The notes under the pieces were generated by a model, which had not been told where the DNA came from, searched no databases, and saw nothing but the letters and a program-made list of their open reading frames with translations. 64,000 nt of DNA from Lobosporangium transversale (Eukaryota > Mortierellomycota > Mortierellomycetes > Mortierellales > Mortierellaceae), in contig NW_019029005.1 of NCBI RefSeq assembly GCF_002105155.1, positions 372,001 through 436,000 of the forward strand. Direction: 5' to 3'. Position 1 is the stretch's first letter. Each line of letters begins with the position of its first letter. Made by a program: the position numbers and the translations under genes. This document shows positions 50,414 to 61,397 of this stretch, one piece after another.

Positions 50414-52798
50414 CTAGAGCTCGATGATAGAACCAAGGCAGCAGCTGCACTGTTCAATGTGAGGGTATAGGTTGGACGAGAGCGAGAATTGGCTTGCAGA
50501 TGGTGGTTCGGGTATAATTTGCAGGCCTATTTCGCTGCTGCTGCTTGTCATGAGAAGGATGCAGTGATGGCGATGATGCTGACGATGCTGATGAAGGGCT
50601 GGGGTCGTGACCGCGGATAGTGGTGATGGTGACGCTGCAGGCGAAGGTGAGGAAAGTAGAGTGGAAGAAGACGAGCGATGGTGTTGTTTAAATGGTGACA
50701 TAAATCCTCTACTAGCTCGCGCGGCAACAGCATTCTGGAAAATGTTAATTCCCTCCCATGACGACTTTTGTTGCTGTTGCTGTTGCTGTCGCTGTTGTTC
50801 TTGTTGTTCGTTCAAAAGGCGCAAATGTTCCAAATGTTTTAGCTCCTCAGAGTCCGAAAATCGGATCGCACGAGCGCTTTCCGACCGATCGACCTTAGCT
50901 TCCAAGGATGCCAAAGTTTCTTTCAAATGGATTGACTTTTGTCGGCGAAGCCGGATAGCCTCTCTCTCGGCTTCTTCTGCAGCTGCCTTGGCAGCCAGCC
51001 GTTGTACCTCTCTTTCCTCTGCCTCTTTTGGGCTCGGATCTGAGCTTGCTCTAGCTCATGTTGGATCCTAGCCTTTTCCTGTTCTTGCTCTGCGGCAGAG
51101 ATTGTAGGCAAAAGAGGGATGGATGGGATAGCTGAAAGTAGATTTGTTTCCTTTGATGAGGCGACCATGATAGCCAATGCTTTAGATAAGGCTGAAGATT
51201 GTTCCTGTCCGGCCTGACTGCTGCGTCGCTGTTGTTGTTGGGACTCTCGACGCTTCTGACGTTGTTGTTGATGGTATTGATGTTGTCGTTGCATCAGATC
51301 CAGCTGAAGCTCCAACGTTACTTTTTCCTGGCGGAGAGAATCATACCCTCTTTGAAGGACTGCGATTTGATCCATCAAGAATTCACATTTGCGTTGCTCC
51401 AAGGTCAATTCATTATCCTTGCGGGGTGCATTCACTGTGAATCGCCGGCTTGGTTTTGACCGCTTACTATTATAAGAATAGATGTAGCGGCGACAGTGGC
51501 CACAGAGGCCAAAAGCGATGACAAGGTGCTATCACACATCATCATGCTGTTATTATTCTTCACTGGGGATGATGTCGATCCTTGACGAGAATGTGGTACA
51601 TGCGCTTTGTTGTTATCCCTGTGGTCAGTTGGGACAACAACATTAGCAGCTTCCTTATATTGGTTCAATTGTTGTTGAAGTCGTTGAGCCTGCTGCTGGA
51701 AGAACGTGAGCTGTGTCTGGACCTGGACATGACGGCTGCTCATCATCAAAAACAACATTTTGTAATCTGTCCACTTCTATTCTGTGTTTACTCGCTTCTT
51801 TCTCCAATTTAGGAACATCGTTGCTCTCTGAACTCTTGCTGCAGTTACTGTCTATTGACTTGACAATTTGTGTCTGTGACTGTGTTCTGCGCTTCTGGAG
51901 TCTTAGTTCGAAGCTCTTGTACCTGTTCAATCAGTTGGCGGTTTTCTAGTTGAAGACGTCCGACTTTGTCGGTGGTTTCCTGAAGTCTTTTCTGTAGCTC
52001 GGCATTCTCCTTGAAGTTCTCCTTCATTTCCAAAGACAAAGCCTCCCTCTCCGACAAGAACCCGTCCAGCTTTCTTTCCTGATCCTGCACGATAGTCTCC
52101 AACTGACGAATGTGTTCTTCTTTGAGCGCGAGAGACACCCTTACATCGTCAAGCTCGCGTTTAGTGTCCTCTAATTGTGAAAGAGTTGATTCATATTGGG
52201 CCATGATGCTCTGTGGCGGTTGTGATGGCTGAAAATCGGCTAATGATGATGACAGCGTTGAGGTGGAAGAGGGACATGCGCTTCGATGACTGTTCAGAGC
52301 GCTTCAGACGAAGCTTTAGTGTTGAGATCTCTGCCTCAAGGGCTTCACATCGTTCTTGTGATGGTGACCTTGGGAAGAAAACTGAACTGGGAGGCTCCAC
52401 AGAGGACAAAGGAGGAGAAGGTAAGGATGAAATGTGATGATGGGAGCGGAAAAGTGGGGTTTGAGGAGTATGAGGGGACGATTGTGCGCTACCACTAATG
52501 CTGCTGCTACTGTTGATGGCATGCTGAGTATAGGATCCTGTCTGTTGATATTGATGCAGAAGTGTTAAAGGCTTTGTTGGACCTCTTGAATTAGAGGGAG
52601 GCATTTTTGAGAGTGGTTGATCCAGTAAGATGGGTGTCCGTGTAGACCGAATGGGGTTATGGATATTTTAGTGATAGGAGAGGGTGTTGGATGCCATGAG
52701 GCGGGCGTCAAAGGCGGACTGACTATACTCTGACTGTTGCCTGCAGAAGAGGAGAAGGAGGATGGAGAGGAAGGTGACGGTAACGATGGTGCAGCCAT
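50414..52798 (-). CDS. Large coiled-coil protein, function unknown
   Basis: The ATG at 52798 starts a Ser/Pro-rich N-terminus (AAPSLPSPSSPSSFSSSAGN), continuing, after a one-base shift near 52610, into PPSNSRGPTKPLTLLHQYQQ and a Ser/Pro-rich stretch. Then come long heptad-type helices: ERCEALEAEISTLKLRLKRS (52360), QLEDTKRELDDVRVSLALKE, RQLETIVQDQERKLDGFLSE and LQKRLQETTDKVGRLQLENR (52170-51930), FFQQQAQRLQQQLNQYKEAA (51690), LEQRKCEFLMDQIAVLQRGY (51400) with Gln/Arg-rich runs, and LKETLASLEAKVDRSESARA (50920). The tail is His/Ser-rich. No catalytic or binding domain recognised; a cytoskeletal or vesicle-tether role is possible but unsupported. At least six frame changes are needed, or short introns have been missed. 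Intronless otherwise. Confidence 0.7.
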
Positions 52799-53999
52799 GA
52801 CATTGTCGGAAGGTGAGCGTTGATGACTCTGGTGCTGGAACTGGTGCTGGGTTGAAAGTGAGGGATGAAAGAAAAGTGTGCTGTTTCAAGCGGCATGACT
52901 GTTGAATGTTTTTTCTGTCCTTTCCTTTTCACGTATGTTATTGTATTCAACGTTCAATCCTTCACTCCTTTTGTTCTTTTCTTGGGTACTAAGGTCTGTG
53001 AAAGAGAGGGGCGTAATGCTTAATGCTTATTTTTTTTGCTTTCCCACTTAATTTCGGATAATTAAATTCAGGGACAATCAAATGAATGGGACTAACAAAA
53101 CAGCCAGTAAAATCAAAGGGTGGGGGAGAGGGTGATGAGGTGGACGATGCAACAGAAATGAGGGAATGGAGACAACGCACAGAAAAAAAAAAAAAAGAAA
53201 GAAAGAAAAGAAGAGGGAAAGAAATGAGAGGAGAGAGGAACCGAGCCCTAGTTCCAATTCCCCTACCCTATTTTGCCCGCCAGAAAGGGTGTGCAAAAAG
53301 AATCAGAGAGCCTTGTTCAAGTTCAGAGATGATTGATTATGCTGAGCAAAAGATAAATATACCTCAGCCAATTCGTTCAGTGAGTAGTGAGAGAGCCCTC
53401 AGCTAATAAAACTGTCTTTTATTTTAGGTGCAATAACAAAAAAATCTTCTTCAAGAAGAAAATTACTGGAATGGATTAGGTGCCATGTCATACAAATAAT
53501 GAAAAAAAAAAATGCTGGCTCATTCATCTTCATTCAGTTTGTATAACATAATGTCGGACCAAAACCACTCTAATTGCTAATGAATATTGACCCCAGTTCT
53601 CTTTCATTGGCAGAGGAACACAAAAATGGCACGTTGTTCTTTCTCTCTCTTTTTGCTCTCAAGCACAAAAGATCAATACACAACACAGAAAGAATAAATG
53701 AGTCCACATTTTTATTTTATTTTTTTGAGGGACCTTGTACAAATGTCATTCTTCATTCTTTTGAAGTATATACAAATACATTATAATGTGAACCTTGCAA
53801 TGATACATATCCTCAATAATAGTGAAACAGTTCTCACTGTGACAGCCTATTATTGGCCAGGGCTCCTTCGATCTTGTTTCTTGCTCTTGGGTCAGGTTAT
53901 GATCACATACATTGAATTGGAGCGTGCGCGAAATAAAGATGAGGCCATTAAGTGTTATCTGTTTTATCAATTAGTCCCTATCATATACATATAGCAAAT

Positions 54000-54469
54000 A
54001 TGACAGGACTGAGACAAGGACAAAAGAGCAAAGCGCTAGAGCAGGGACAGGGGCAGGGACAGGGACCGGGAGGAGGGGACCAGTACAGTGGTATGCTTCG
54101 GTTGAGGGAAGAGACACCTGCACGCTAGTCCCAATTTCGCCTTCTAACTAAAACGAGCGTCTTCGTAGCAACATCACAAGGAACAACATCCCGGTATCAA
54201 TGACAGGTGCTCTCATCGCGGAGCTGAACGACAGTAATCATGCATACGAGATTCATCCGAACAGATCTATTTTGCAGCCACCCATAGACAAGTCTTTTTG
54301 TTGTAACAATGGGGCCAAGCAAAGTTTTGAAATGCTTTTCCTAGGAGACAATGCTTTAGCCAAATGCTTTTTTATTATTGTACAATCTCCTTGCTATTCT
54401 GGAGAGAAGTTTAAAGCAGTTATCATCCCAGGTCCGTTCATCCAGAACTTTGCACTCATGGGCTTATAA
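54000..54469 (+). other. Coding-like stretch, unrecognised
   Basis: An ATG at 54000 opens a 42-codon frame with a Gly/Gln repeat and GDQYSGMLRLREETPAR, stopping at 54128. A second frame open to 54469 reads ERLRSNITRNNIPV then SMTGALIAELNDSNHAYEIH. Composition resembles coding DNA better than its surroundings, and the two could be one frameshifted small gene. The first part vaguely recalls the MLR segment of Sec61-beta proteins but lacks the membrane helix, so I do not assign it. Confidence 0.2.
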
Positions 54470-55660
54470 AAAAGATATTGGGCAGTTAATCCTTTTCATG
54501 ATAATAGCTGTTCTTTAAATTTTTAATTTTGTGAACGCGATGCTGTCAAATATTCTGATTGGTTGGGAGAATAAATTACATTGTCAAAAAATTTGAAAAA
54601 TGAAAGATGTTGATCAGACATTTACTCAAATGGTGCTGTGTCCCTAGGCTATCCTATGCTTTATCAAAACACTCGTAGATCATTTATACTCGTGTCTTTC
54701 CATCTTTTGCCTCTCTTGAAATTATTTATATACAAATCTCGGTAAAAGTATGCAGTTATTAAACAGCCCCTTGGTATATATGTACATATTCATGTACATA
54801 CTTCCCATTTAATGCATCATCGGCTTACATTTTACAATCCGCAATGTTCATTCTCAAAACGTTACATTTGTTGACACAATAAGCTAGCTACAGACCTCCC
54901 TACAGACCATGTAATAAAATGCGGAAGGTACTGTACGAAGTGGCCTTTGATCCGATGTATCTAATTTTGTGCGCATGCATTGGATCAAGGGGAAGGCCTG
55001 TTTGAATGTATTAAATGTACAATATCCTTCAAAATTACAGTCACCCTTTATTTATTTGTAAAGAGAGGCATAGTAATGCAGCAAAAAAAAAAAAAAAGTA
55101 TTTTCAGGGGTCTTTTCGATCTTTCCTGTCGATTTTTTTTTATAGAAGGAGACAAGATACATTCATCAATTCTAGTATCAACCTTTACAGGATTTTGTAA
55201 AGGTTAATGGAATACACTGCCATTGATTGGCTGTCCTGATTTCAGAAAAAAGCGCTGCTACTTGTAAAAAGAATGAGTAGACATAGCGCCCTTCTCGGCC
55301 ATTCTCTTTATGATGAGTGAGGGCGTATGACCATTGAGAAGATCTGCTGCAAGATCTTTGTCAAGATTAAAGTGAATGAGAACAAGGCAAGGTAAAAGTC
55401 AGCTGAAAAGATTGAGAGGCTGAGAAAGCCAAAAAAAAAAAAAAAAAAAAGTACTTGGACAAATATGAGAGATATTTGTTCTAAGGATTCATTTTGCTCC
55501 GGCTTATCACCACCATTATGACTTTGATTAGTATTCCTTAATATTTTATTCATCTAACTTGATCATATTCATCTGAACAAAGAAAGGATCCTGCAACGAT
55601 ACGCATGTCTCAAGTATGAGATAGCCATTTGACTTGATAAAGTATGTAAGATATAGAACT

Positions 55661-55795
55661 ATGAAAGAGGCTCGTAAATGGCGACAACTGAATGTGCTCT
55701 TCGCCAATCAGAATCCTCTGACACCATTAAAGCCTACATTTCAAGGAAATAAATGTCACGTCCTTTTGGGTGTGCCTACCATGATGGGTACGTAA
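55661..55795 (+). other. Short ORF, coding-like, unrecognised
   Basis: A 44-codon ATG-started frame (ARKWRQLNVLFANQNPLTPL, then FQGNKCHVLLGVPTMM) ends beside a GTACGT donor-like sequence. It may be an exon or relic. A second frame overlapping it is also open with an ATG, so chance cannot be excluded. Confidence 0.2.
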
Positions 55796-56856
55796 AAGAG
55801 CGTTCAAGTATCTGCTTACTATGATATTATTGTATCATTTCATTGTTGTTGTTATTGTTCGTGTGGCTACGAATTGGAAACAGTGTTATAAAATAAGTCA
55901 ATAGCCACACATGAAAACCACATTGCTGCTATGTTATTCTTTATTTATATTTCACAATCCATTTTGAAAGAAGAAAAGTGTTTTTTTTCTTTTTTTTTCT
56001 TGGGATGGTAACAGCAAAATGATTCAAAATGATTGCTTGCTTCGGATATGTAGTTACGGATGTTAATGATAAGGATGGCAAGCAGTTAATATTATACATA
56101 TGAAAATGGCTGCTCACAATTAAGGAATATTCCAAATGAAATAATATGTAATACGGAACATTCAATATGATCATTTTACTGACGTGATGCGTGTGTGGTT
56201 GAGAGTCTAAAGGACATTTTGTCTATGCTCGACAATGGGTGCTCATCGCTTTCCAGTCTAAAAAAGATATTAAATGACTATTTACATGAGGAGCTTTTTG
56301 TTTTGTTCAATGTCTATATATCTTGGTCAATCTATGTCTTTTTGCCTCTGCCTCTGCCCATGTCAACTGTGTCTCTATCCATACTAATACGATGTTTCAA
56401 ATCGTCAAATTAACCACTGATTTTTGGGGCGTTTGTTTATCTTTGCCCAATAGCTGTAGTCAGATCAATTAGACAAACGAATATGAGTGTAAGAGTCTCA
56501 ATCTGTTTTGTTTATTTGTTGATCGAAAAAATTAAAAAAGGGGGAAAGAGGAGAGAGGAGAGAGAGGGAGAGGATGTTCAAGCGGACGTCGCGTGGCACA
56601 TGGGAAAAACATGAAGTCTTTGTGCATGGTTGCCAGCCTTTTTGTGTCTTGTGCTATGTGTTTTGTCTTTTGTAGCACAGTTGACGATGCAACTCGTCAT
56701 TGTCTTTTTTACTTTATTTTTCACATTAGTTTACTTGCTTTGGCAAGGAATGTGGCCCTGCTCTTCAGGAACGGAAACAGTTTTAATTGAGAAGAGTGTA
56801 AGTCTGCGCATTGCATCAATTGCGTCGTTGATCATCTTTTGTTGTTCCTGGACCTG

Positions 56857-56896
56857 TTTTCCCACTTTCCCACTTTCCCACTTTACCACTTTCCCC
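56857..56896. repeat. TTTCCCAC tandem repeat
   Basis: Four to five copies of an 8-9 base unit (TTTCCCAC/TTTACCAC) in non-coding DNA. Confidence 0.8.
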
Positions 56897-58001
56897 ATTT
56901 TGCTGTAAACTATACTTTCGCATGCAATTTATCTCCATAGTCTATTCCTTCAAATGTCATCCAATGAAATGTTACATATGCTTTTGCCTCGCTGGTGGAT
57001 CTTCAACTCTTGAGATATATTTGCATTTCTGTCCTATTCTCTCTCTCCTCTCTCTCTCTCTCTTTTTTTTTTTTTTTTTGTGCATGCATGCATATTTAAC
57101 TATCAGCACTACCGTTATCACGAAAAAATTATGCAGCCCATCGAGCAGGGTCATACATTACATATTTGAATAAAGGCCCATTGTTGCACAGGATCAGGAG
57201 AAGCTGTTTCATCTTGTCAAGGGGAAAAGGTTCCTTTGACGACATTTGTGACAAGTCCTCTGTTGGGAACGTGCATAAATGTAGAGGAAAAAAAAATGTA
57301 CTCTGTGACAGGTAGTGGTTTGGATGGTCGCAAGAGAGGGGAGGGGAAGAAAGAGCAGTGATGCAATGGCGACGTGGACAGGGGAGATCCATTTGTTTAC
57401 ACCTTTTTGGGCTACAAAGAAACGGGTACAGATACCTTTTTGCAACTTTGCGCTGAAGTAGAGGAGGAAAGAAGTGGGAAGGGAGGACAAAGGTCCCCTA
57501 GCCGGAGATGGGATGGGATACGGAATTAGGAGGAAGCGTAAAACGTAAAGCGAAAAGGTGTGAAAATTGGCTCAATTGCCCTTTTCTACGTAAACACACC
57601 ATGACATTAGTTATACAACCACGGCTCCTTTTTTCGCGTCTTTCCTTGACGCGCTCACCTAATCTAATCGCTCACTCTCACATCTTTTTTTTTTTTTTTT
57701 TTTTTTTTTCGCGACATTGTCATCCGAAGAAGGATTTACGATGTCGCATGACAAAAAAAGATGTAAAATAAGTTTGCCCTTTAGTTCAAGATTAATAAAG
57801 GAAATAAAAAAAAAACAATGGAATTGAACCTTTCTCCTTTTTTTTTTTTTTTGTACATGGAGTAATTTGCATGCATCCGTCATCATTGCACCTTGAGGCT
57901 CTCTTTGGAATTCGCACACACAGCATACAACATGATACACTAACATTAATGAAAATACAAAGAACATCAGCACATTGCATTATAATCATTGTAACTGTCC
58001 T

Positions 58002-58039
58002 TCATTCTTTCATTCTTTCATTCTTTCATTCTTTCATTC
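58002..58039. repeat. CATTCTTT tandem repeat
   Basis: Nearly five perfect copies of an 8-base unit in the CT-rich region upstream of the CH-domain gene. Confidence 0.9.
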
Positions 58040-58616
58040 CCTTTTATTTTATTTAATTTTTTTTGTCTAAAATTATTTTCTTCCCTTTTCTTACTGTAAT
58101 TTTTTTTTTTTACTTTTTTCCCTTGCTTGACTGACACAGTCCAGTAAATAGTCCCATTTATTATTATCGTTTAATCGAGCCAATACCTTGTATCTTCTTG
58201 GTTGTAATAACATTCTCCCCACTCCACTTTCTCTCTTCCTTTCCTCTTTTTTTTTCTTTTTTTTTTTTCTCAATAACCTTCAATGTAATGGTCTGCTTAT
58301 TCCAGCCTAGCCTCTAGCTCTCTGTCTAGCCTGCATTCTCTCTCTTCCTTCCCTTTTCTGTTGTTTGTTTCTTTTTACTTCGTCCTTCTCTGTCTATATC
58401 TTTTCTCTCTTCTTCACTCTTATTCTCACTCCCACTCTCACACACTCTTTTTTTTTTTTTTATTTTTTTTTATTATTTTTATTTTTTTATTTTTTTATTT
58501 TTTTATAAATATATATATAAATATACATATTTCTTTTTTTTGTATGTGTGTGTAAGGTTGACTTTGCTCCCATTGCAATTACTCCATCTCTCTTTCATTG
58601 CGATCCCAACAGAAAT

Positions 58617-60035
58617 ATGACACAACAACAATGTACAAACACGCCAACGGAGTAGGAGTGGAGCCTTCTCCTCCTCTTTTTCTGATAATAACAGGGATTC
58701 TACCCGCTATGGGTCAACAAGTCCACACCCCCCTCTTCCTCCACCTTCACTCCACACCAGTATGTCTACCACAACATCCAATCCCTTCTCTCATGCACAT
58801 TCAAGCACAAAACAAACACCAGTACATTGTCAGATATCCCAAATGCCAGGTCCAGTACCAGTACCAATACCAGTACCAGTATCACCACCGCATCTTACTC
58901 TCTACTTCACAAACGCAACAGTCACGACCGTCACTCGCTTTTCTCCGACCTGGCAACGGGATCGGTGGCAATCGAGTTGCCACCAGAATGCGCTCAGGTT
59001 CCAATCCACATCCACCGCTTTATCGAGATCAATCTCCCTCTCTCGCTCTCTCAGAAACACTCTACTCTCAACGACGTGCTCATCGAGAAAGTAGTGACAG
59101 TAGCATCAGTAGTAGCACAACTGGAAACGACTCCACTCATATCAATGATTCATTTTCCCGATCTTATTTGACTGAGGCAGGAGATAATAGTAATAAGCAT
59201 CGAGCAGTCCAGGTCCTAGCACAACAGGAGAACCCTGGAATGGAAACGGCAATTACTGAGGGGTTTTCAAAGACAAGAGCCAGAGCCTCCACCAGTTCTG
59301 GTTACAACGCACGAGATCAAGGACCATCTGGAGTAGCACTCAGTTTTTTGGCCAATTCAGCCTTGTCTGAACGGTTGAATACAACCACAAAAGCACCCTC
59401 ACCAGTACCATCACACCATCGCTATCGCCACGGACGCAGACGCAGATGCAATCACACTCGATCTCAGTGCCGTCAGCGTCTTCTCCCTCTAGTCGGATTT
59501 CTTCACCAAGTCCAAAGCCAAACATGACGTCGTCTATTTCCATACCCAATGTACCAATGCCTCCAGCTCCGCGTTATTCCACAAAAACCTATTCTAGTCC
59601 CTACAACTTCAACCTCAACCTCACAAACGTCCCCCGCTAATGCTACTAATCTTTTTACTGCCACCACTGCTCCAGCTACAACTACTTCTATTACTACTAC
59701 TGCGGCTAATGATAGTTGTATCACGGGACTAGCGCAACAGCCACATTGCCTTCAACCAACTCAACTGGTCCAACAACGAGTGCGCAAAGCAATGGTACTT
59801 CTGCTGTTCCACAACGACAGCAATTGCCTCTAATGTGGACGTGGTTGGAAAACGACTACGGGAGCAACAACTTCAGGACAGATTCAAGGCTGCACAGAAT
59901 TTTATTGAGCGGACAGTGGGTCAGGCCTTGCCTTCAAGCGACCTGCACGAGTCACTGAAGGATGGAGTTATTCTCTGCCGGTAATTGATATTTTGACTAT
60001 TTTAAAAATCCTAGTAACGTTGTCCGGTATCCCTG

Positions 60036-60069
<34 letters not shown>

Positions 60070-60460
60070 ACTCCTGTCTGTGCCATCATTGTGCCCACTC
60101 TATCCTCTCTCCTTTCTCTTTTACCCCCATTTCTTATGCAAAGTTATTGGATACACTGTGTTTAACCTCACATGTTTCGGTATAAATGATTTTTTAGACT
60201 GGCGAATCGACTACGACCGGGCACTGTCGAACAAATCAGTCTGAAAAACCTCCCCTTTGTCAAGGTAAGACCAGCGGCAAAATGGCTGACAGGCAAGCAG
60301 GCAATCAAAAGGCGAGCAGGAGTGACATTGCAATCTACAACAACGAGGATAATTATAGGAGTGCACAAAAAATAAGAAAAACAAATATCCCAAAAAACAA
60401 AAAACAAAAGACAAAAAACAAACAAAATAGGGCTTGCGGCTGTAAATAGGTAGTATGCTT

Positions 60461-60491
<31 letters not shown>

Positions 60492-60937
60492 GAAATCGAC
60501 AATCACATCACTGTTCCCGGTTCAGAAAATCTATTGTTTGTACTCAATGACAGATTTTTTTTGGCCTGGGATGAGCTAATGGCAAACTATAAGGCATGCA
60601 GTTACATATCAATGCCAGTAACTTGCCTACCGTTCGTGATGTCTTTTTTTTCCTGTCTTCTATGATCGGTCTGCTAGATGCCTATTATAGTTCAATACCT
60701 TAGATCTTGCACAACTCATGACTCTTGTCTTATTTTTTTATTTTTTATTTTTTATTTTTTTCATGTATGTTTGAAATGTTGTTTAGATGGAGAATATCAG
60801 CAACTTTCTGAACGCAGCAAAACAGGTACAGACGCTTTTTGTGGAGTTAATGGCCGCGATATACATGATCAAGTTCATAATTGATTTCAGATGCGTTAGC
60901 ATGCGCACACAATGGATGTGATCAGAATCGCTGAGCA

Positions 60938-60972
<35 letters not shown>

Positions 60973-61305
60973 CTCATTCTTACATAGCTTGGCGTACAGA
61001 GTTCAGATCTGTTTCAGACCGTTGATCTTTATGAAGGCAAGGACATGAATCAGGTACAATTAGCGCACGTATGGACATTGCATAGTTTGTGGCAAATGCT
61101 TTCGAGTTCATGCTTTAACGCATTATTTTGGTCCGATATAGGTGTATCAACAATTTTGACGCTGGAGCGCGTAGTTGGTGGAGTAGCACGGATAGTAGCC
61201 AAAGAGAAGCGTCCTGGACCAAACCCGCTCGTATCATCTGGATCTGCATCGTCGCAAATACCAAAAGCAACAGATAATGGTGCGCCATTAACAAGGATGC
61301 GATAA
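58617..61305 (+). CDS. Calponin-homology (CH) domain protein with long Ser/Thr-rich N-terminus
   Basis: Actin-binding-type CH domain of the calponin/transgelin class. The ATG at 58617 (TQQQCTNTPTE) begins about 400 residues rich in Ser, Thr, Pro, Gln and Asn that need repeated frame corrections (near 58660, 58900, 59440, 59640, 59830). The CH domain follows: KAAQNFIERTVGQALPSSDL and HESLKDGVILCR (exon ends 59980), LANRLRPGTVEQISLKNLPF (60198-60264), MENISNFLNAAKQ (60787-60825), LGVQSSDLFQTVDLYEGKDM (60988-61053) and, after a missing G at 61145, VSTILTLERVV from 61142. Exon-intron phases are consistent. This is the classic NFLxAxKxLGV...DLFQTVDLYE pattern of single-CH proteins. The frame closes at 61305 after GAPLTRMR, but Ser-rich open sequence continues on towards the kinase at 61398, so the stop may not be real. 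Introns carry T-runs at 60040-60068 and 60942-60972. Confidence 0.85.
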
Positions 61306-61397
61306 AAGACTGCGCACACACCGAGCGCTGTATCATTGTCGTCATCGTCTTCGATGCGATCCTCATCATCATCCTTTTATGCGGCCCAAATTAAAAA

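Larger units (their letters stand above)
52799..58616. other. 5.8 kb gene-poor region
   Basis: Promoter of the coiled-coil gene at the left and a long CT-rich promoter-like stretch (57995-58500) before the CH-domain gene at the right. Two short coding-like plus-strand stretches are listed separately. Other content is AT-rich DNA with homopolymers (55430-55450, 57063-57079, 57687-57709), a TTTCCCAC repeat (56857-56896) and a CATTCTTT repeat (58002-58039). No RNA genes recognised. Confidence 0.5.

Noticed and set aside
53698-53994. 98-codon plus-strand ORF
   Set aside because: No recognisable domain and the opposite strand is equally open; treated as chance in AT-rich DNA.
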